In this document: positions 1 to 9,062 of the stretch, piece by piece
Position numbering within the stretch: position 1 is the stretch's first letter
How the letters are laid out: the number at the start of each line of letters is the position of its first letter
DNA from: an uncultured Bacteroidales bacterium
GTDB taxonomy: Bacteria; Bacteroidota; Bacteroidia; Bacteroidales; UBA932
NCBI GenBank assembly: GCA_934725575.1
Contig: CAKVCK010000013.1
Coordinates: forward strand, 1-64,000
Reading direction: 5' to 3'
DNA: 64,000 nucleotides
Notes under the pieces: generated by a model
What the model saw: the letters and a program-made list of their open reading frames with translations, nothing else
Told to the model about the DNA's origin: nothing
Database searches by the model: none
Program-made: the position numbers and the translations under genes

Positions 1-63
1 TCGCCCAGGAACTCGGTAAGTGGAACTACCTTGTCAAACCGGTCAACTGATGCAACTAATTTT

Positions 64-996
64 TTACACATTACTAATGTAAGCGTCTCTGTCAAGGTAC
101 ATACCGAAAAGCTCGCTGTCAAGACCGTATCTGTGGTTGACTTGGTTAAGGGCGTAGATCTGTTCAAGGACGGTAGGATAGTCAGGAAGAGTCGTCGCCT
201 GGCTCCAGCCGAAGTTATTGGTATAGTTCACCTGGATGTGCTCTGTGGTCTTCGCGGACTTTGTAGTGATGAGAACAACTCCGAACGCGGCTCTGGTTCC
301 GTAGATGGAAGAAGATGATGCGTCCTTGAGTACGGAGATACTCTCAATGTCCTGTGTGTTGAGGTAGGAGATGTTGTCAATCGGCACACCATCCACAACA
401 TACAAAGGTGTGGAAGTGGCACTGTTGGAAAGTGTTCCGACACCACGGATGACAACTGTAGGCTCAGCACCGATCTTACCGCTTGTGTTCAGGACGGTGA
501 GTCCCGGCACAGCTCCTTGGAGAGCCTTGCCAAGATCCGCGGTCGATCTTGCCTCAAGTGTCTTGTTGACATCAACAGTGGCTACGGCTCCGGTCAGGTT
601 TGCCTTCTTCTGTGTGCCGTAACCGACGACGACGACATCGCTGAGCATCAGGGCGTCTTCCTTGAGGACGATCTTCATTCCGTTCTTGGCGTTGACCTTG
701 ACGGTGGTGTAGCCGAGACAGCCGACCTCTACTGTGGTGCCTTCGGCGATGTTGAGTGAGAATGTTCCGTCAACCAGGGTGATTGTTCCTGTCGTTGTGC
801 CGGGAATCATCACGCTTGCACCCGGAATCGGGTTGCCGTTGACATCGACGATCGTTCCCTTGACGGGCTGCTGCTGAGCGGCCGTCGCAGGCAGTAAGCC
901 GGACTCGGAGACGGCCGCGGTCGCGCTGAATGACAGCGTCCCGACGAGCAGCATCACGAGAAAGGCGTTTACTCTGTAAGTGCGAATCTTTTTCAT
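64..996 (-). CDS. SusC/RagA-family TonB-dependent receptor, N-terminal part, interrupted
   Basis: This is the N-terminal third of a SusC-type outer-membrane receptor that imports glycans or other large nutrients with TonB energy. Visible are a signal peptide (about residues 1-28), a carboxypeptidase-regulatory-like domain (about 45-115, with VNGNPIPGASV), the VVVVGYGTQKKANLTGAV segment that begins the plug, and plug signatures YVVDGVP and SSSIYGTRAAFGVVLITTK. The frame ends at a TAA at 64-66 after 310 codons, while the family is about 1000 residues and the barrel is absent. The neighbouring frame (KLVASVDRFDKVVPLTEFLG) stays open to the window edge across a six-A run (minus strand, 60-65), so a frameshift or a decayed gene is more likely than a natural end. 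The SusD partner would lie outside the window. Confidence 0.85.
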   Translation of the reverse strand: MKKIRTYRVNAFLVMLLVGTLSFSATAAVSESGLLPATAAQQQPVKGTIVDVNGNPIPGASVMIPGTTTGTITLVDGTFSLNIAEGTTVEVGCLGYTTVKVNAKNGMKIVLKEDALMLSDVVVVGYGTQKKANLTGAVATVDVNKTLEARSTADLGKALQGAVPGLTVLNTSGKIGAEPTVVIRGVGTLSNSATSTPLYVVDGVPIDNISYLNTQDIESISVLKDASSSSIYGTRAAFGVVLITTKSAKTTEHIQVNYTNNFGWSQATTLPDYPTVLEQIYALNQVNHRYGLDSELFGMYLDRDAYISNV

Positions 997-1091
997 TTAA
1001 TAATGGTTTAGTATTAACTTTTGGTTGTTAAACACCCGCTTAGGTAATAATCTTGACAAGGCGTAGTTTGGTGCGCGAAAAATCAAGGTTA

Positions 1092-1123
1092 CAAATTTAA
1101 CGTTTTTAAATTAGAAAAGCAAA
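1092..1123 (-). promoter_or_regulatory. Bacteroidetes-type promoter of the SusC gene
   Basis: On the minus strand TTTG (1123-1120) is followed after exactly 20 bp by TAAATTTG (1099-1092), matching the Bacteroidetes -33/-7 consensus TTTG/TAnnTTTG. Transcription would start near 1085, leaving a leader of about 90 nt before the ATG at 996. Confidence 0.7.
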
Positions 1124-1181
1124 GAATTTCGTGGATTATTTAGTTGAATATGTAACTTGAAAAACGATTAACCGTGATAAC

Positions 1182-2054
1182 TTATCTATGGATAGGACGA
1201 TGCTGTGAGCGAAGAAACTCCTTGCGCCTCGTTTCAAGTTCCGGGAGTTCAGAAGAAGGAATGGCGAACGCGGCGAACCGTGTCCAGAGATAGTCCACCG
1301 CCTGTTCGGAAGGGTGGACCATATCCGGGGCGTAGAAACGGTAGTCCCGCAGCTCGTCGAGCACGATCTCGTAGGCGGGAAAATATTCACAACGCTCCGG
1401 GAACTTTGATATTACCTCGTCCAATGCGAGCAGTAGTGTGCTCTTGCTGATCTGGTTGCCGTGAGCCCCGTCCTTGAGGTGGCGGATAGGGGAGACGGTG
1501 AATATAAACTCCTTGTCCGGATGCCGGGCGACCATATTCATAAGCAGCGCCGTTGTCTCGCGGACGGTAAGCCGCCGGCGGGTGAATTCCTTGGCGTTGA
1601 TCTTCAGGCAGTTCGAGACGACCTCGCCAGAGCGGGTATATTCATAGATCCAGGCCGTGCCGAGGGTTATGATGACCTTTGTGGCGGCCTTCCACCGGCG
1701 TGAGGCCTCCTCCAGAGAGGCGTTGGCGACGTACAGGAACTCGTCGTCGGTGCGGCGGGCGAAGGAGGTGTGGTGGCTGAACGAGCAGATGAGATCCGAT
1801 CCCGCGCCCATCGGGACGCACTCGTCTTCAGTGAACGGGATTCCCGAAGTCAGCCTGGCGATGGAATTGCAGACCGAGACGGGGTTGTAGATGGTTCCGA
1901 ACGGGTTGACGCAGACATCGAATCCCAGATCAACCATCTTCCCGCCGATGTTGTCAGCGAAGCAGCTCCCGAGGACGAAAATCCTGTCTTTCAGCGAGAT
2001 GCTGACAGTGCTGCGGCCGGTTTCCACCGGAGTCTGTAATTTGAGTCCTTCCAT
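1182..2054 (-). CDS. GSCFA domain protein
   Basis: A 290-residue protein of the GSCFA family, named after the motif present here at residues 29-33 (GSCFADNIG), followed by NPFGTIYNP (50-58), HHTSFAR (about 94-100) and a late MVHPSEQA block. The fold is thought to resemble SGNH/GDSL esterases, with the GSCF block near the N terminus and the Asp/His-containing block near the C terminus. The substrate is unknown. There is no signal peptide, so it probably acts in the cytoplasm. It is divergent from the outer-membrane barrel gene beginning at 2131 and stands alone. Confidence in the family is high, in function low. Confidence 0.85.
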   Translation of the reverse strand: MEGLKLQTPVETGRSTVSISLKDRIFVLGSCFADNIGGKMVDLGFDVCVNPFGTIYNPVSVCNSIARLTSGIPFTEDECVPMGAGSDLICSFSHHTSFARRTDDEFLYVANASLEEASRRWKAATKVIITLGTAWIYEYTRSGEVVSNCLKINAKEFTRRRLTVRETTALLMNMVARHPDKEFIFTVSPIRHLKDGAHGNQISKSTLLLALDEVISKFPERCEYFPAYEIVLDELRDYRFYAPDMVHPSEQAVDYLWTRFAAFAIPSSELPELETRRKEFLRSQHRPIHR

Positions 2055-2130
2055 ACGGGTGCGAAATTACAAAATAATCAGTAATTTTGCATAAACTGCC
2101 TTGGAGGCGTGATTTTTCCTTCCGTGGCTT

Positions 2131-3384
2131 ATGAATATGAGAAAGAGCGTAATTGTAATAACACTTCTTCTGGCGTCGGCCTTCGCCGGTCGTGCCCAAC
2201 AAAAGGCTACCTTTACCTACGGTGCTGATTTTCAGTACTATTTTGACAATCGGGAATATGACGGCGCTGGCAACAAGTTCGAGACATCCGGCACGGTTCA
2301 CGCCGCCAGGCTGACTCCCACGGTCGGTGTCAAGGTGGCGGGCGGACGGTTCACCCACCAACTTACGCTCGGAATCGATGTGATGAAGAATATGGGTGAG
2401 GCCCCCGTGTCTGAAAGCGACAAGGATCTGCAGAACATCGGACTTTTCCGAGAAATGACATTCTGGTACGGTCTTGAAAGCCAGCGCAAAAGCGGAAAAT
2501 TCAATCTCTTGGCTGGAATATTTCCCCGCGGGAACTCCGTTTTCGGCTCGGGTTATCAGGGCTGGGCGGAGGATCCTGTGAAAACCGATCAGGTTCCGTC
2601 CCTGTTCATCTCCGATGTCAACCAGTTTTATGACAACAACATAGAAGGACTGCTCCTGAAGTTCGAGAGCCGGAAAGGCTATTGCGAGGCCGGTTTGGAC
2701 TGGATGGGAATGATCGGGCACGGCCGGCGTGAGCGCTTCCAGATATTCACATACGGCAATTACGCCCTTGCCGGGGATTACCTACGCGCCGGATGGACGG
2801 CTACTATGTACCACTTTGCCAACACGCTTGAATATCGGGGTGTGGTGGATAATATTCTTGTCTCGCCTTTCGTGTCGCTGACCGCCGGGAGAAGCGACTT
2901 CCGTTGGAACTCCAAGCTAAGCTATATTCAAGGAATACATCAGGACAGGATCAACGAGACTGGGCTTGAGCCTGCGTTCGGCGGGCTGCTTACGCTGAAC
3001 CTCGCATACAAGAAGTTAGGCATCCTGAATGATTCCTACTATGGCACAGGCCAGATGCCTTACTACTTCACCATTGACGGAGGCGGGAATATGCTCGGAC
3101 AGGACTTGTACGCCGGAAGTCCGTTCTACCGCGTCTGTGACTATGGCGGGAATTGGAAACATTCCGGGTTTTATGACCGTGCCGAGATCTACTGGCAGCC
3201 GTATATCGCTGATTTCGTGCGTCTGAGGCTTTCCGCCGTGTTCCATTTCACAGGGGATGGATTCCAGGGCAGCCAGCAGAAGCTGAGCGTCCTGTTCGAT
3301 CTCGGGCGTGCCTTGAACTCCAGGAAAACGGCTAAGGCTTCGGGAGGCTCGCGCAGGCAAAGGAATTTTGAAATATATTTATAA
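2131..3384 (+). CDS. Predicted outer-membrane beta-barrel protein
   Basis: A 417-residue secreted protein with a signal peptide (residues 1-22, ending AGRAQQ) followed by alternating polar/aromatic stretches such as FTYGADFQYYFDNREYD, HAARLTPTVGVKVAGG and VSLTAGRSDFRWNSKLSYIQG, typical of transmembrane beta strands. I do not recognise a named family. A TAATTTTG box at 2082-2089 could be the -7 element, but no matching -33 is visible. The stop is 3 bp before the start of the nucleotidase lipoprotein gene, so the two are co-transcribed; a role as porin or structural outer-membrane protein for nucleotide or phosphate use is inference from that neighbour. Confidence 0.65.
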   Translation: MNMRKSVIVITLLLASAFAGRAQQKATFTYGADFQYYFDNREYDGAGNKFETSGTVHAARLTPTVGVKVAGGRFTHQLTLGIDVMKNMGEAPVSESDKDLQNIGLFREMTFWYGLESQRKSGKFNLLAGIFPRGNSVFGSGYQGWAEDPVKTDQVPSLFISDVNQFYDNNIEGLLLKFESRKGYCEAGLDWMGMIGHGRRERFQIFTYGNYALAGDYLRAGWTATMYHFANTLEYRGVVDNILVSPFVSLTAGRSDFRWNSKLSYIQGIHQDRINETGLEPAFGGLLTLNLAYKKLGILNDSYYGTGQMPYYFTIDGGGNMLGQDLYAGSPFYRVCDYGGNWKHSGFYDRAEIYWQPYIADFVRLRLSAVFHFTGDGFQGSQQKLSVLFDLGRALNSRKTAKASGGSRRQRNFEIYL

Positions 3385-3387
3385 GGT

Positions 3388-5142
3388 ATGAAAGTAATAT
3401 TCAAGTCTATCATTGTCGCCGCTTCCGCCGGATTTCTGTTGGCCGGATGCGGTTCGGGGCCCAAGGACGGGGACTATGTCCTCCAGCTTTTGACGACCAA
3501 TGACGTGCACGGAACCTATTTTGATTCCACCTACGTCGGCAGGGGAGTGAAGAAGTCGCTCTATGCCGTCAAGACTGTCGTGGACAGTGTACGCGCGGCG
3601 GATGGAGTCGACAATGTGCTTCTGATTGACGCCGGAGACTGCCTTCAGGGAGACAACGCCGCGTATTATTTCAATTATGTGGACACGCTCTCTCCTCATG
3701 TTTACCCTCGTCTGGCCTCTTATATGGGTTATGATGCGGTGACGGTGGGCAACCACGATGTCGAGACCGGACACAAGGTCTATGACCGTGTTGCCCGTGA
3801 CCTGGAGTCCTATGGGATTCCGTTCCTTGGCGGAAACGCCATCCGCAACGACAACGGCAAGCCGTATTTCCCTCTGTATAAGATATTCAAGAGGGGAGGA
3901 CTGAAGGTGGCCGTGCTTGGATTCACCAACGCCAATATGAAGAACTGGCTTTCAGAGAAGCTTTGGAGCGGGATGACGTTCGAGAGTCTTGTGCCTCTGG
4001 TTCAGGAGGATGTGGACAAGGTGAGGGCGAAGGAGAATCCGGATGTCGTGATCGTGTCCGTGCATTCGGGGACCGGTCCCGGAGACGGCTCTATGCTGGA
4101 AGGCCAGGGGCTGGATCTGTACAAGAGCCTCAGCGGAGTGGATTTCGTTGTCTGCTCGCACGACCACAGGCCGTTCGTGACCTGCTGCGACAGCATCGGG
4201 CTGATCAATTCGGGAAGCCATTGCCGCTTTGTAGGTCACGGAACACTGCGTCTGACCGTTGATGACGGCAAGGTCGTTAAACGTGAGCATTCAACGGAAT
4301 TGATTCCGGTTGACCCTCACAGGATTGACACCCAGATGGAAAAGGACTTTTACGAGGACTACCAGGCCGTGCAGGTCTTCACTACCCAGGAGGTCGGTGA
4401 GCTGAAGGTGGACATGCACACCCGGGATGCCTACAAGGGAATGTGCGACTATGTGAACCTTGTCCACACTCTTTGTCTCGGCTGCGCTCCGGCACAGATC
4501 TCGATCGCGGCTCCGTTGACCTACGACGGGTTCGTCAAGGGCGGAACCTTGATTTACAAGGATTTGTTCACGATCTACCCGTTCGAGAACCAGCTCTATG
4601 TCATCACGATGACCGGAAAGGAGATCAAGGACTATCTGGAGGCCTCGTACAACCGTTGGATCGTCACTGCTATGAAGCCGACCGATCACGTACTGAACAT
4701 AGTCCAGAAGGATGACCCGCGCACAGGCCAGAAGGGCTGGTCGTTCATCGAGCGAGCCTACAACTTCGACTCCGCCGCCGGAATCGACTACACCGTTGAT
4801 GTCACAAAGCCTTTCGGCTCAAGGATCGTGATCACCGCTATGGCTGACGGAAAGCCGTTCGGTATGGAAGAGACCTACAATGTCGCGATGACCTCCTACC
4901 GTGCCAGCGGTGGCGGCGGACTCCTCGCCGAGATTGGAATCGACACGGACAAAATCGCCGAAAGAACCGTTGAATATTACCCTGAGATCCGCGAGATTCT
5001 CTATGAATATCTCAAAAAGAACCGTGTGATCGACCCGGCCGTCATCGGTGACCCTGCCAAGATCGGCCACTGGTCGTTCGTGCCTGAGAACATCGTCGGC
5101 CCGGCGATCGAACGGGATATCAACCTCATATTCAAGAAATAA
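3388..5142 (+). CDS. 5'-nucleotidase / UshA-CpdB-type metallophosphatase lipoprotein
   Basis: A 584-residue periplasmic metallophosphoesterase that hydrolyses nucleotides or related phosphate esters. It begins with a lipoprotein signal (lipobox LAGC, Cys21). All calcineurin-type metal motifs are present: TTNDVHG (Asp39, His41), DAGDCLQGDN (Asp81, Asp84), GNHDVE (Asn122, His123), SVHSG (His226) and CSHDHRP (His258, His260). The C-terminal 5'-nucleotidase domain (about 330-540) carries the substrate-recognition segments, including TYNVAMTSYRASGGGG near 495-510. Substrate (mononucleotide, cyclic nucleotide or UDP-sugar) cannot be decided from motifs alone. It sits between the barrel gene and the rhamnosidase, with gaps of 3 and 18 bp, so the three form an operon. 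Confidence 0.88.
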   Translation: MKVIFKSIIVAASAGFLLAGCGSGPKDGDYVLQLLTTNDVHGTYFDSTYVGRGVKKSLYAVKTVVDSVRAADGVDNVLLIDAGDCLQGDNAAYYFNYVDTLSPHVYPRLASYMGYDAVTVGNHDVETGHKVYDRVARDLESYGIPFLGGNAIRNDNGKPYFPLYKIFKRGGLKVAVLGFTNANMKNWLSEKLWSGMTFESLVPLVQEDVDKVRAKENPDVVIVSVHSGTGPGDGSMLEGQGLDLYKSLSGVDFVVCSHDHRPFVTCCDSIGLINSGSHCRFVGHGTLRLTVDDGKVVKREHSTELIPVDPHRIDTQMEKDFYEDYQAVQVFTTQEVGELKVDMHTRDAYKGMCDYVNLVHTLCLGCAPAQISIAAPLTYDGFVKGGTLIYKDLFTIYPFENQLYVITMTGKEIKDYLEASYNRWIVTAMKPTDHVLNIVQKDDPRTGQKGWSFIERAYNFDSAAGIDYTVDVTKPFGSRIVITAMADGKPFGMEETYNVAMTSYRASGGGGLLAEIGIDTDKIAERTVEYYPEIREILYEYLKKNRVIDPAVIGDPAKIGHWSFVPENIVGPAIERDINLIFKK

Positions 5143-5160
5143 CACTAAAATATTCAGATA

Positions 5161-7476
5161 ATGATCAAACGAATTTTAACAGCATTCGCGGCACTCGCCG
5201 CCGCTCTGACAGTCTCCGCCACTGAATATGACGGGAAATGGATCGGCTGCAACTATGAGGGTGATGTCCTGAAGGGCAGCACCGTTCTCCCTGCCCGCTA
5301 TCTTCGCAAGGAAGTGAAACTTGACGGCAAGGTGAAGGAGGCGACCCTCCGCATCAGCGGCCTCGGAGTCTATGACACTTGGATCAACGGGGAATATATC
5401 ACCCGTGACCAGGAACTTTCCCCGACCGTCTCAGAGTACAGGACAAGGGTCTATTTCAATGAGTTCGATGTCAGAAAGGCTCTCAAGAAAGGGCAGAACG
5501 CGCTTGCCGTGAGCCTTGGCTGTGGACGTTACACCACGATGAGGGAACCTGGAATGAAGGGTTTCGGAGTCCCGAGGCTTTGGTACCGGCTGGACATTGT
5601 TTACGCGGATGGCCGCACGGCGACCGTTGTCAGCGACGAGAGCTGGAAGATCACCTGTGAGGGACCGATCAGAGCCAACAACGAGTTCGACGGAGAGACC
5701 TACGATGCACGTAAGGAACTGACCGGCTGGACAAAGGTCGGCTACGATGACTCGACTTGGGCGAAAGCCTCATTGATGGACGCCCCGGGAGGCAAGCTCG
5801 TTCTCCAGCCTAACCCTAACATCGCTGTTCAGGACATCGTGAAGCCGGTTTCCATCACAAAGACCGATCACGGCTACATCCTTGATATGGGACAGAATAT
5901 GGTCGGCCGTCTGCAGATCAAGGCGAAGGGCCTTAAGGAAGGCGACACCATCACGATGAAGTTCGCCGAGCTTCTCAAAGAAGACGGCACTCTCTATCTT
6001 GCCAACCTCCGTTCCGCCAAGGTTTTGGACACCTATATCGCAAAAGACGGCAAACCGGTTGTCTGGCATCCGGAATATGTCTATCACGGTTTCCGCTATG
6101 TTGAGATCAAAGGTCTGAAGAACGAACCGAAACTCAGTGATTTCGAGGGACAGGTGATGTACGACAAGATGACCGTCACCGGTCATTTCGAGACATCCAA
6201 CCCTGTCATCAACCAGATCTATCACAACGCTTTCTGGGGAATCCGGGGCAACTATCGTGGTATGCCTACTGACTGTCCTCAGAGGGACGAGAGGCTTGGT
6301 TGGCTTGGTGACCGCACGATGGGTTGCTACGGCGAATCCTACATATTCAACAACCACGCCCTCTATTCCAAGTGGCTGACTGACATCCACGACGGGCAGA
6401 ACGAGGCCGGCAGCATCTCGGACGTCTGCCCTCGCTACTGGACTCTCTATCAGGACAATTTCACTTGGCCGGGAGCGTTCTTCACAGGTGCGGATATGGT
6501 CTACCGCCGTTTCGGGGACGACCAGTCCATCAAGGATCACTACGGCGCGATGAAGAAGTGGCTTGAATATATGAGGTCAAAGTACCTTAAGGAAGGTGTG
6601 ATGATCAAGGACACCTACGGGGACTGGTGTATGCCACCGGAGTCTCTGGAACTCATTCATTCAAAGGATCCAGCCAGAAAGACAGCCGCTCCTCTCATCG
6701 CCACACCTTTCTACTATTTCCTTCTTAACAAGATGGTGGAGTTCGCTCCTATCGCCGGACATCCGGAGGATGTGAAGATATTCAATGAATATGCAGCCGC
6801 GGCCCGCGAGGCGTTCAACGCCAAGTATTTCAACGCGAAGGAAGGTTACTATGGCAACAACACCGTGACCGCCAACCTCCTTCCGCTCTATTTCGGAATG
6901 GTTCCGGCCGGCCGTGAAGGTGATGTGTTCGAGCACATCGTGCACAAGACCGAGGTGGATTGTGACGGGCACGTGAGCTGCGGAGTTGTCGGAATGATGG
7001 TCTTGATGCGCACTCTGACTGAATTCGGCAGACCTGATCTGGCCCTTAAGATCGCCACGAACGAGACCTATCCAAGCTGGGGATATATGGCGAAGAACGG
7101 CGCGACCACAATCTGGGAACTTTGGAACGGCAACACGGCCGATCCTGCGATGAACTCCGGCAACCACGTGATGCTTCTTGGCGACCTTGTGACTTGGTAT
7201 TATGAATATCTTGGCGGCATCCGTCCCGCGGAGCCTGGCTACAAGTCCATAGAGTTGAAGCCTTACCCAATCGAAGGTCTTGACTGGGTTAACTGCTCGT
7301 ACGATTCTCCGTACGGCAAGATCGTCAGCAACTGGAAGCGCACCGGTGACAAGTTCGAGTGGACCGTCGAGATCCCTGCCGGCACCACCGCCACCGCCCA
7401 AATCCCCGGCCCCGACAGCTCCCGCGAGTCCAAACTCCTCGCCCCCGGCAAGCATCACTTCGTGACAGAACTGTAA
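5161..7476 (+). CDS. Alpha-L-rhamnosidase, GH78 family, secreted
   Basis: A 771-residue glycoside hydrolase that removes terminal alpha-L-rhamnose from plant or microbial glycans. The signal peptide spans about residues 1-20 (ending VSA). N-terminal beta-sandwich domains include the family block NNEFDGETYDAR (about 178-189) and a concanavalin-like region. The (alpha/alpha)6 barrel carries the GH78 signature PTDCPQRDERLGWLGD (about 367-382), with the acidic residues that form the active site, and later NGATTIWELWNG. A C-terminal beta-sandwich follows. It is the last gene of the barrel/nucleotidase/rhamnosidase operon. A REP palindrome and a conserved-loop hairpin follow the stop. Confidence 0.9.
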   Translation: MIKRILTAFAALAAALTVSATEYDGKWIGCNYEGDVLKGSTVLPARYLRKEVKLDGKVKEATLRISGLGVYDTWINGEYITRDQELSPTVSEYRTRVYFNEFDVRKALKKGQNALAVSLGCGRYTTMREPGMKGFGVPRLWYRLDIVYADGRTATVVSDESWKITCEGPIRANNEFDGETYDARKELTGWTKVGYDDSTWAKASLMDAPGGKLVLQPNPNIAVQDIVKPVSITKTDHGYILDMGQNMVGRLQIKAKGLKEGDTITMKFAELLKEDGTLYLANLRSAKVLDTYIAKDGKPVVWHPEYVYHGFRYVEIKGLKNEPKLSDFEGQVMYDKMTVTGHFETSNPVINQIYHNAFWGIRGNYRGMPTDCPQRDERLGWLGDRTMGCYGESYIFNNHALYSKWLTDIHDGQNEAGSISDVCPRYWTLYQDNFTWPGAFFTGADMVYRRFGDDQSIKDHYGAMKKWLEYMRSKYLKEGVMIKDTYGDWCMPPESLELIHSKDPARKTAAPLIATPFYYFLLNKMVEFAPIAGHPEDVKIFNEYAAAAREAFNAKYFNAKEGYYGNNTVTANLLPLYFGMVPAGREGDVFEHIVHKTEVDCDGHVSCGVVGMMVLMRTLTEFGRPDLALKIATNETYPSWGYMAKNGATTIWELWNGNTADPAMNSGNHVMLLGDLVTWYYEYLGGIRPAEPGYKSIELKPYPIEGLDWVNCSYDSPYGKIVSNWKRTGDKFEWTVEIPAGTTATAQIPGPDSSRESKLLAPGKHHFVTEL

Positions 7477-7480
7477 TTCC

Positions 7481-7505
7481 CGGTCGCTGAGCTAGTCGAA
7501 GCGAC
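7481..7505. repeat. REP-like palindrome, copy 1
   Basis: Imperfect palindrome with outer arms GGTCGCT and AGCGAC around GAGCTAGTCGA. It begins 5 bp after the rhamnosidase stop. Six related copies lie at 13204, 13244, 18627, 27877, 34739 and 54324. Confidence 0.75.
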
Positions 7506-7516
7506 ATAAGTGCTGA

Positions 7517-7588
7517 GCGACATCGAAAAAAAGGCAAATGGTGGATTTTGCACGTTACCAAAATCCACCATTTGATTTTTTCGCTGTC
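7517..7588 (+). repeat. Conserved-loop hairpin A (CACGTTAC family), probable terminator
   Basis: A perfect 16-bp stem (7535-7550 with 7559-7574) closes the 8-nt loop CACGTTAC (7551-7558). Outside the stem, GACATCGAAAAAAA on the left and TTTTTTCGCTGTC on the right extend the pairing with one mismatch and supply A and T tracts. The loop reads CACGUUAC in the rhamnosidase transcript. Four relatives are at 7701, 27902, 31811 and 54386. Confidence 0.8.
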
Positions 7589-7694
7589 TATTGTTCACTC
7601 ATCGCATTTTATAACTGTACGCGGTTGTGGCTATTGCATTAAGTGACAAGAAATTATGTTTTATCAGTATTTGTTGTTGAAAGGAAGTACTGGC

Positions 7695-7766
7695 GTGAGC
7701 GAAAAAATAAAACCACGATTTTTGGTAACGTGCAAAAATCGTGGTTTTCCTTTTTTTCGCGTTCGC
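7695..7766 (-). repeat. Conserved-loop hairpin B (CACGTTAC family), probable terminator
   Basis: A perfect 16-bp stem (7709-7724 with 7733-7748) closes GTAACGTG on the plus strand, that is CACGTTAC in the leftward transcript of the COG0523 gene that ends at 7774. Flanking GCGAAAAAA and TTTTTTTCGC extend the pairing. The stem sequence is unrelated to hairpin A although the loop is identical. Confidence 0.8.
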
Positions 7767-7773
7767 CCTGAAC

Positions 7774-9027
7774 TTATTCTGCTAAGCAAGAATCCATCAG
7801 TTCAGAGATGGCCGCCCTGTCAAGATTCTGCCCGATGAAGACAATCTTGATCATTCGGTCACCATAGACCGGATCCCAGTCCTTGCGCAGATTCTTGTCC
7901 CTGCGCATCATCTCCTGAAGCTGATCCTCCGGCATCGTGGCGAACCACAGGCCCGCGTCCTTGATGGATTTCTGGACTCCGGACTGCTCGAAGAGGTAGC
8001 ACTTGTCCTTCTCGTCCGCGAAATAGCACAGACCCTTGGCACGGATCACGTTCTTCGGCCACTTCTTTGAGACGAGCCAATCGAACTTGTTGATGTCCAA
8101 AGGCTGACGGCGATAATAGACAAAGGTCCCGATGTTATATTCCTCGACCTCACCACCCTCATGGTCATGATGATGATGGTGCTCGTGCTCATGTTCATGG
8201 TGGTGATCCTCGTCATGATGGTCATGCTCATGCCCGTCATGATCCTCATCGTGGTCATCGTCATCATGCTCCGGCACATTGCCCTCACCCTCGATGGCGT
8301 TGATCCAAGCGGCGGAAGTGGCGGTCTTGTCGAAATCGAACATCTTTGTGTTCAGAAGTTTGTCAAGATCGATGTCGCCATAGTCGCACTCGAAGATCGT
8401 CACTTTAGGATTCAGAGCCTTAACGATGCTGCGGACCCTGCCGAGCTCCTCAGGTTTTACCTCGGAGGCCTTGTTCAGGAGTACGATGTTGCAGAACTCG
8501 ATCTGCTGGATCACAAGGTTCTCAAGGTCGTCCTCCTCAAGATTGTCCTTCTTGAGAGCGTCCCCGCAGGCGAACTCACTCTGCATCCTCAGAGCGTCCA
8601 CAACGGTGACTATGCAGTCAAGTTTCGGAATATTCGATTGGGCATATTCAGGAACAAGCTTAGGGAAGGAGCAGATGGTCTGCGCGATAGGGGCGGGTTC
8701 GCATATTCCGCTCGCCTCGATGACGATGTAGTCGAATTTGCCTGAGCGGCAGAGGTCGTTCAGCTGTGCCACCAGATCCATTTTCAGGGTGCAGCAGATG
8801 CAGCCGTTCTGGAGAGGCACCAGACTGTCATCGGTCGTACCGACTACGCCGCCTTTCTGGATGAGGTCCGCGTCGATGTTCACCTCGCCGATGTCATTGA
8901 CGATGACCGCAAACTTGATGCCTTTCTTGTTTGAGAGTATTCTGTTGACCAGAGTTGTCTTGCCGCTTCCGAGGTATCCCGTCAGAAGCAGCACCGGTAT
9001 TTCCCTGTTTTCCACTGTTATTGTCAT
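7774..9027 (-). CDS. COG0523 GTPase, CobW-type metallochaperone with His-rich segment
   Basis: A 417-residue G3E GTPase that uses GTP to deliver a metal (usually zinc) to client enzymes. Visible: Walker A GYLGSGKTT (17-25), the family metal motif GCICC (Cys76, Cys78, Cys79), the base-recognition motif LNKASE (about 184-189), a very His/Asp-rich segment (253-289), then the CobW C-terminal domain. The His-rich stretch is characteristic of zinc-handling members and argues for zinc over cobalamin or nitrile hydratase clients. It has its own promoter at 9063-9094; no clear Zur operator was recognised. The start ATG at 9027 leaves a short N terminus directly before the P-loop, as is normal. Confidence 0.9.
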   Translation of the reverse strand: MTITVENREIPVLLLTGYLGSGKTTLVNRILSNKKGIKFAVIVNDIGEVNIDADLIQKGGVVGTTDDSLVPLQNGCICCTLKMDLVAQLNDLCRSGKFDYIVIEASGICEPAPIAQTICSFPKLVPEYAQSNIPKLDCIVTVVDALRMQSEFACGDALKKDNLEEDDLENLVIQQIEFCNIVLLNKASEVKPEELGRVRSIVKALNPKVTIFECDYGDIDLDKLLNTKMFDFDKTATSAAWINAIEGEGNVPEHDDDDHDEDHDGHEHDHHDEDHHHEHEHEHHHHHDHEGGEVEEYNIGTFVYYRRQPLDINKFDWLVSKKWPKNVIRAKGLCYFADEKDKCYLFEQSGVQKSIKDAGLWFATMPEDQLQEMMRRDKNLRKDWDPVYGDRMIKIVFIGQNLDRAAISELMDSCLAE

Positions 9028-9062
9028 AGTTTTACAATTATTGTCAAAATGTCATACTGGCG

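Noticed and set aside
31..318. Open plus-strand frame opposite the SusC gene
   Set aside because: It is antisense to a clearly conserved protein, has no family features and no promoter.
8161..8745. Long plus-strand frame opposite the His-rich COG0523 gene
   Set aside because: Its Met/Val-rich start is only the complement of the His/Asp codons; the real gene is on the minus strand.
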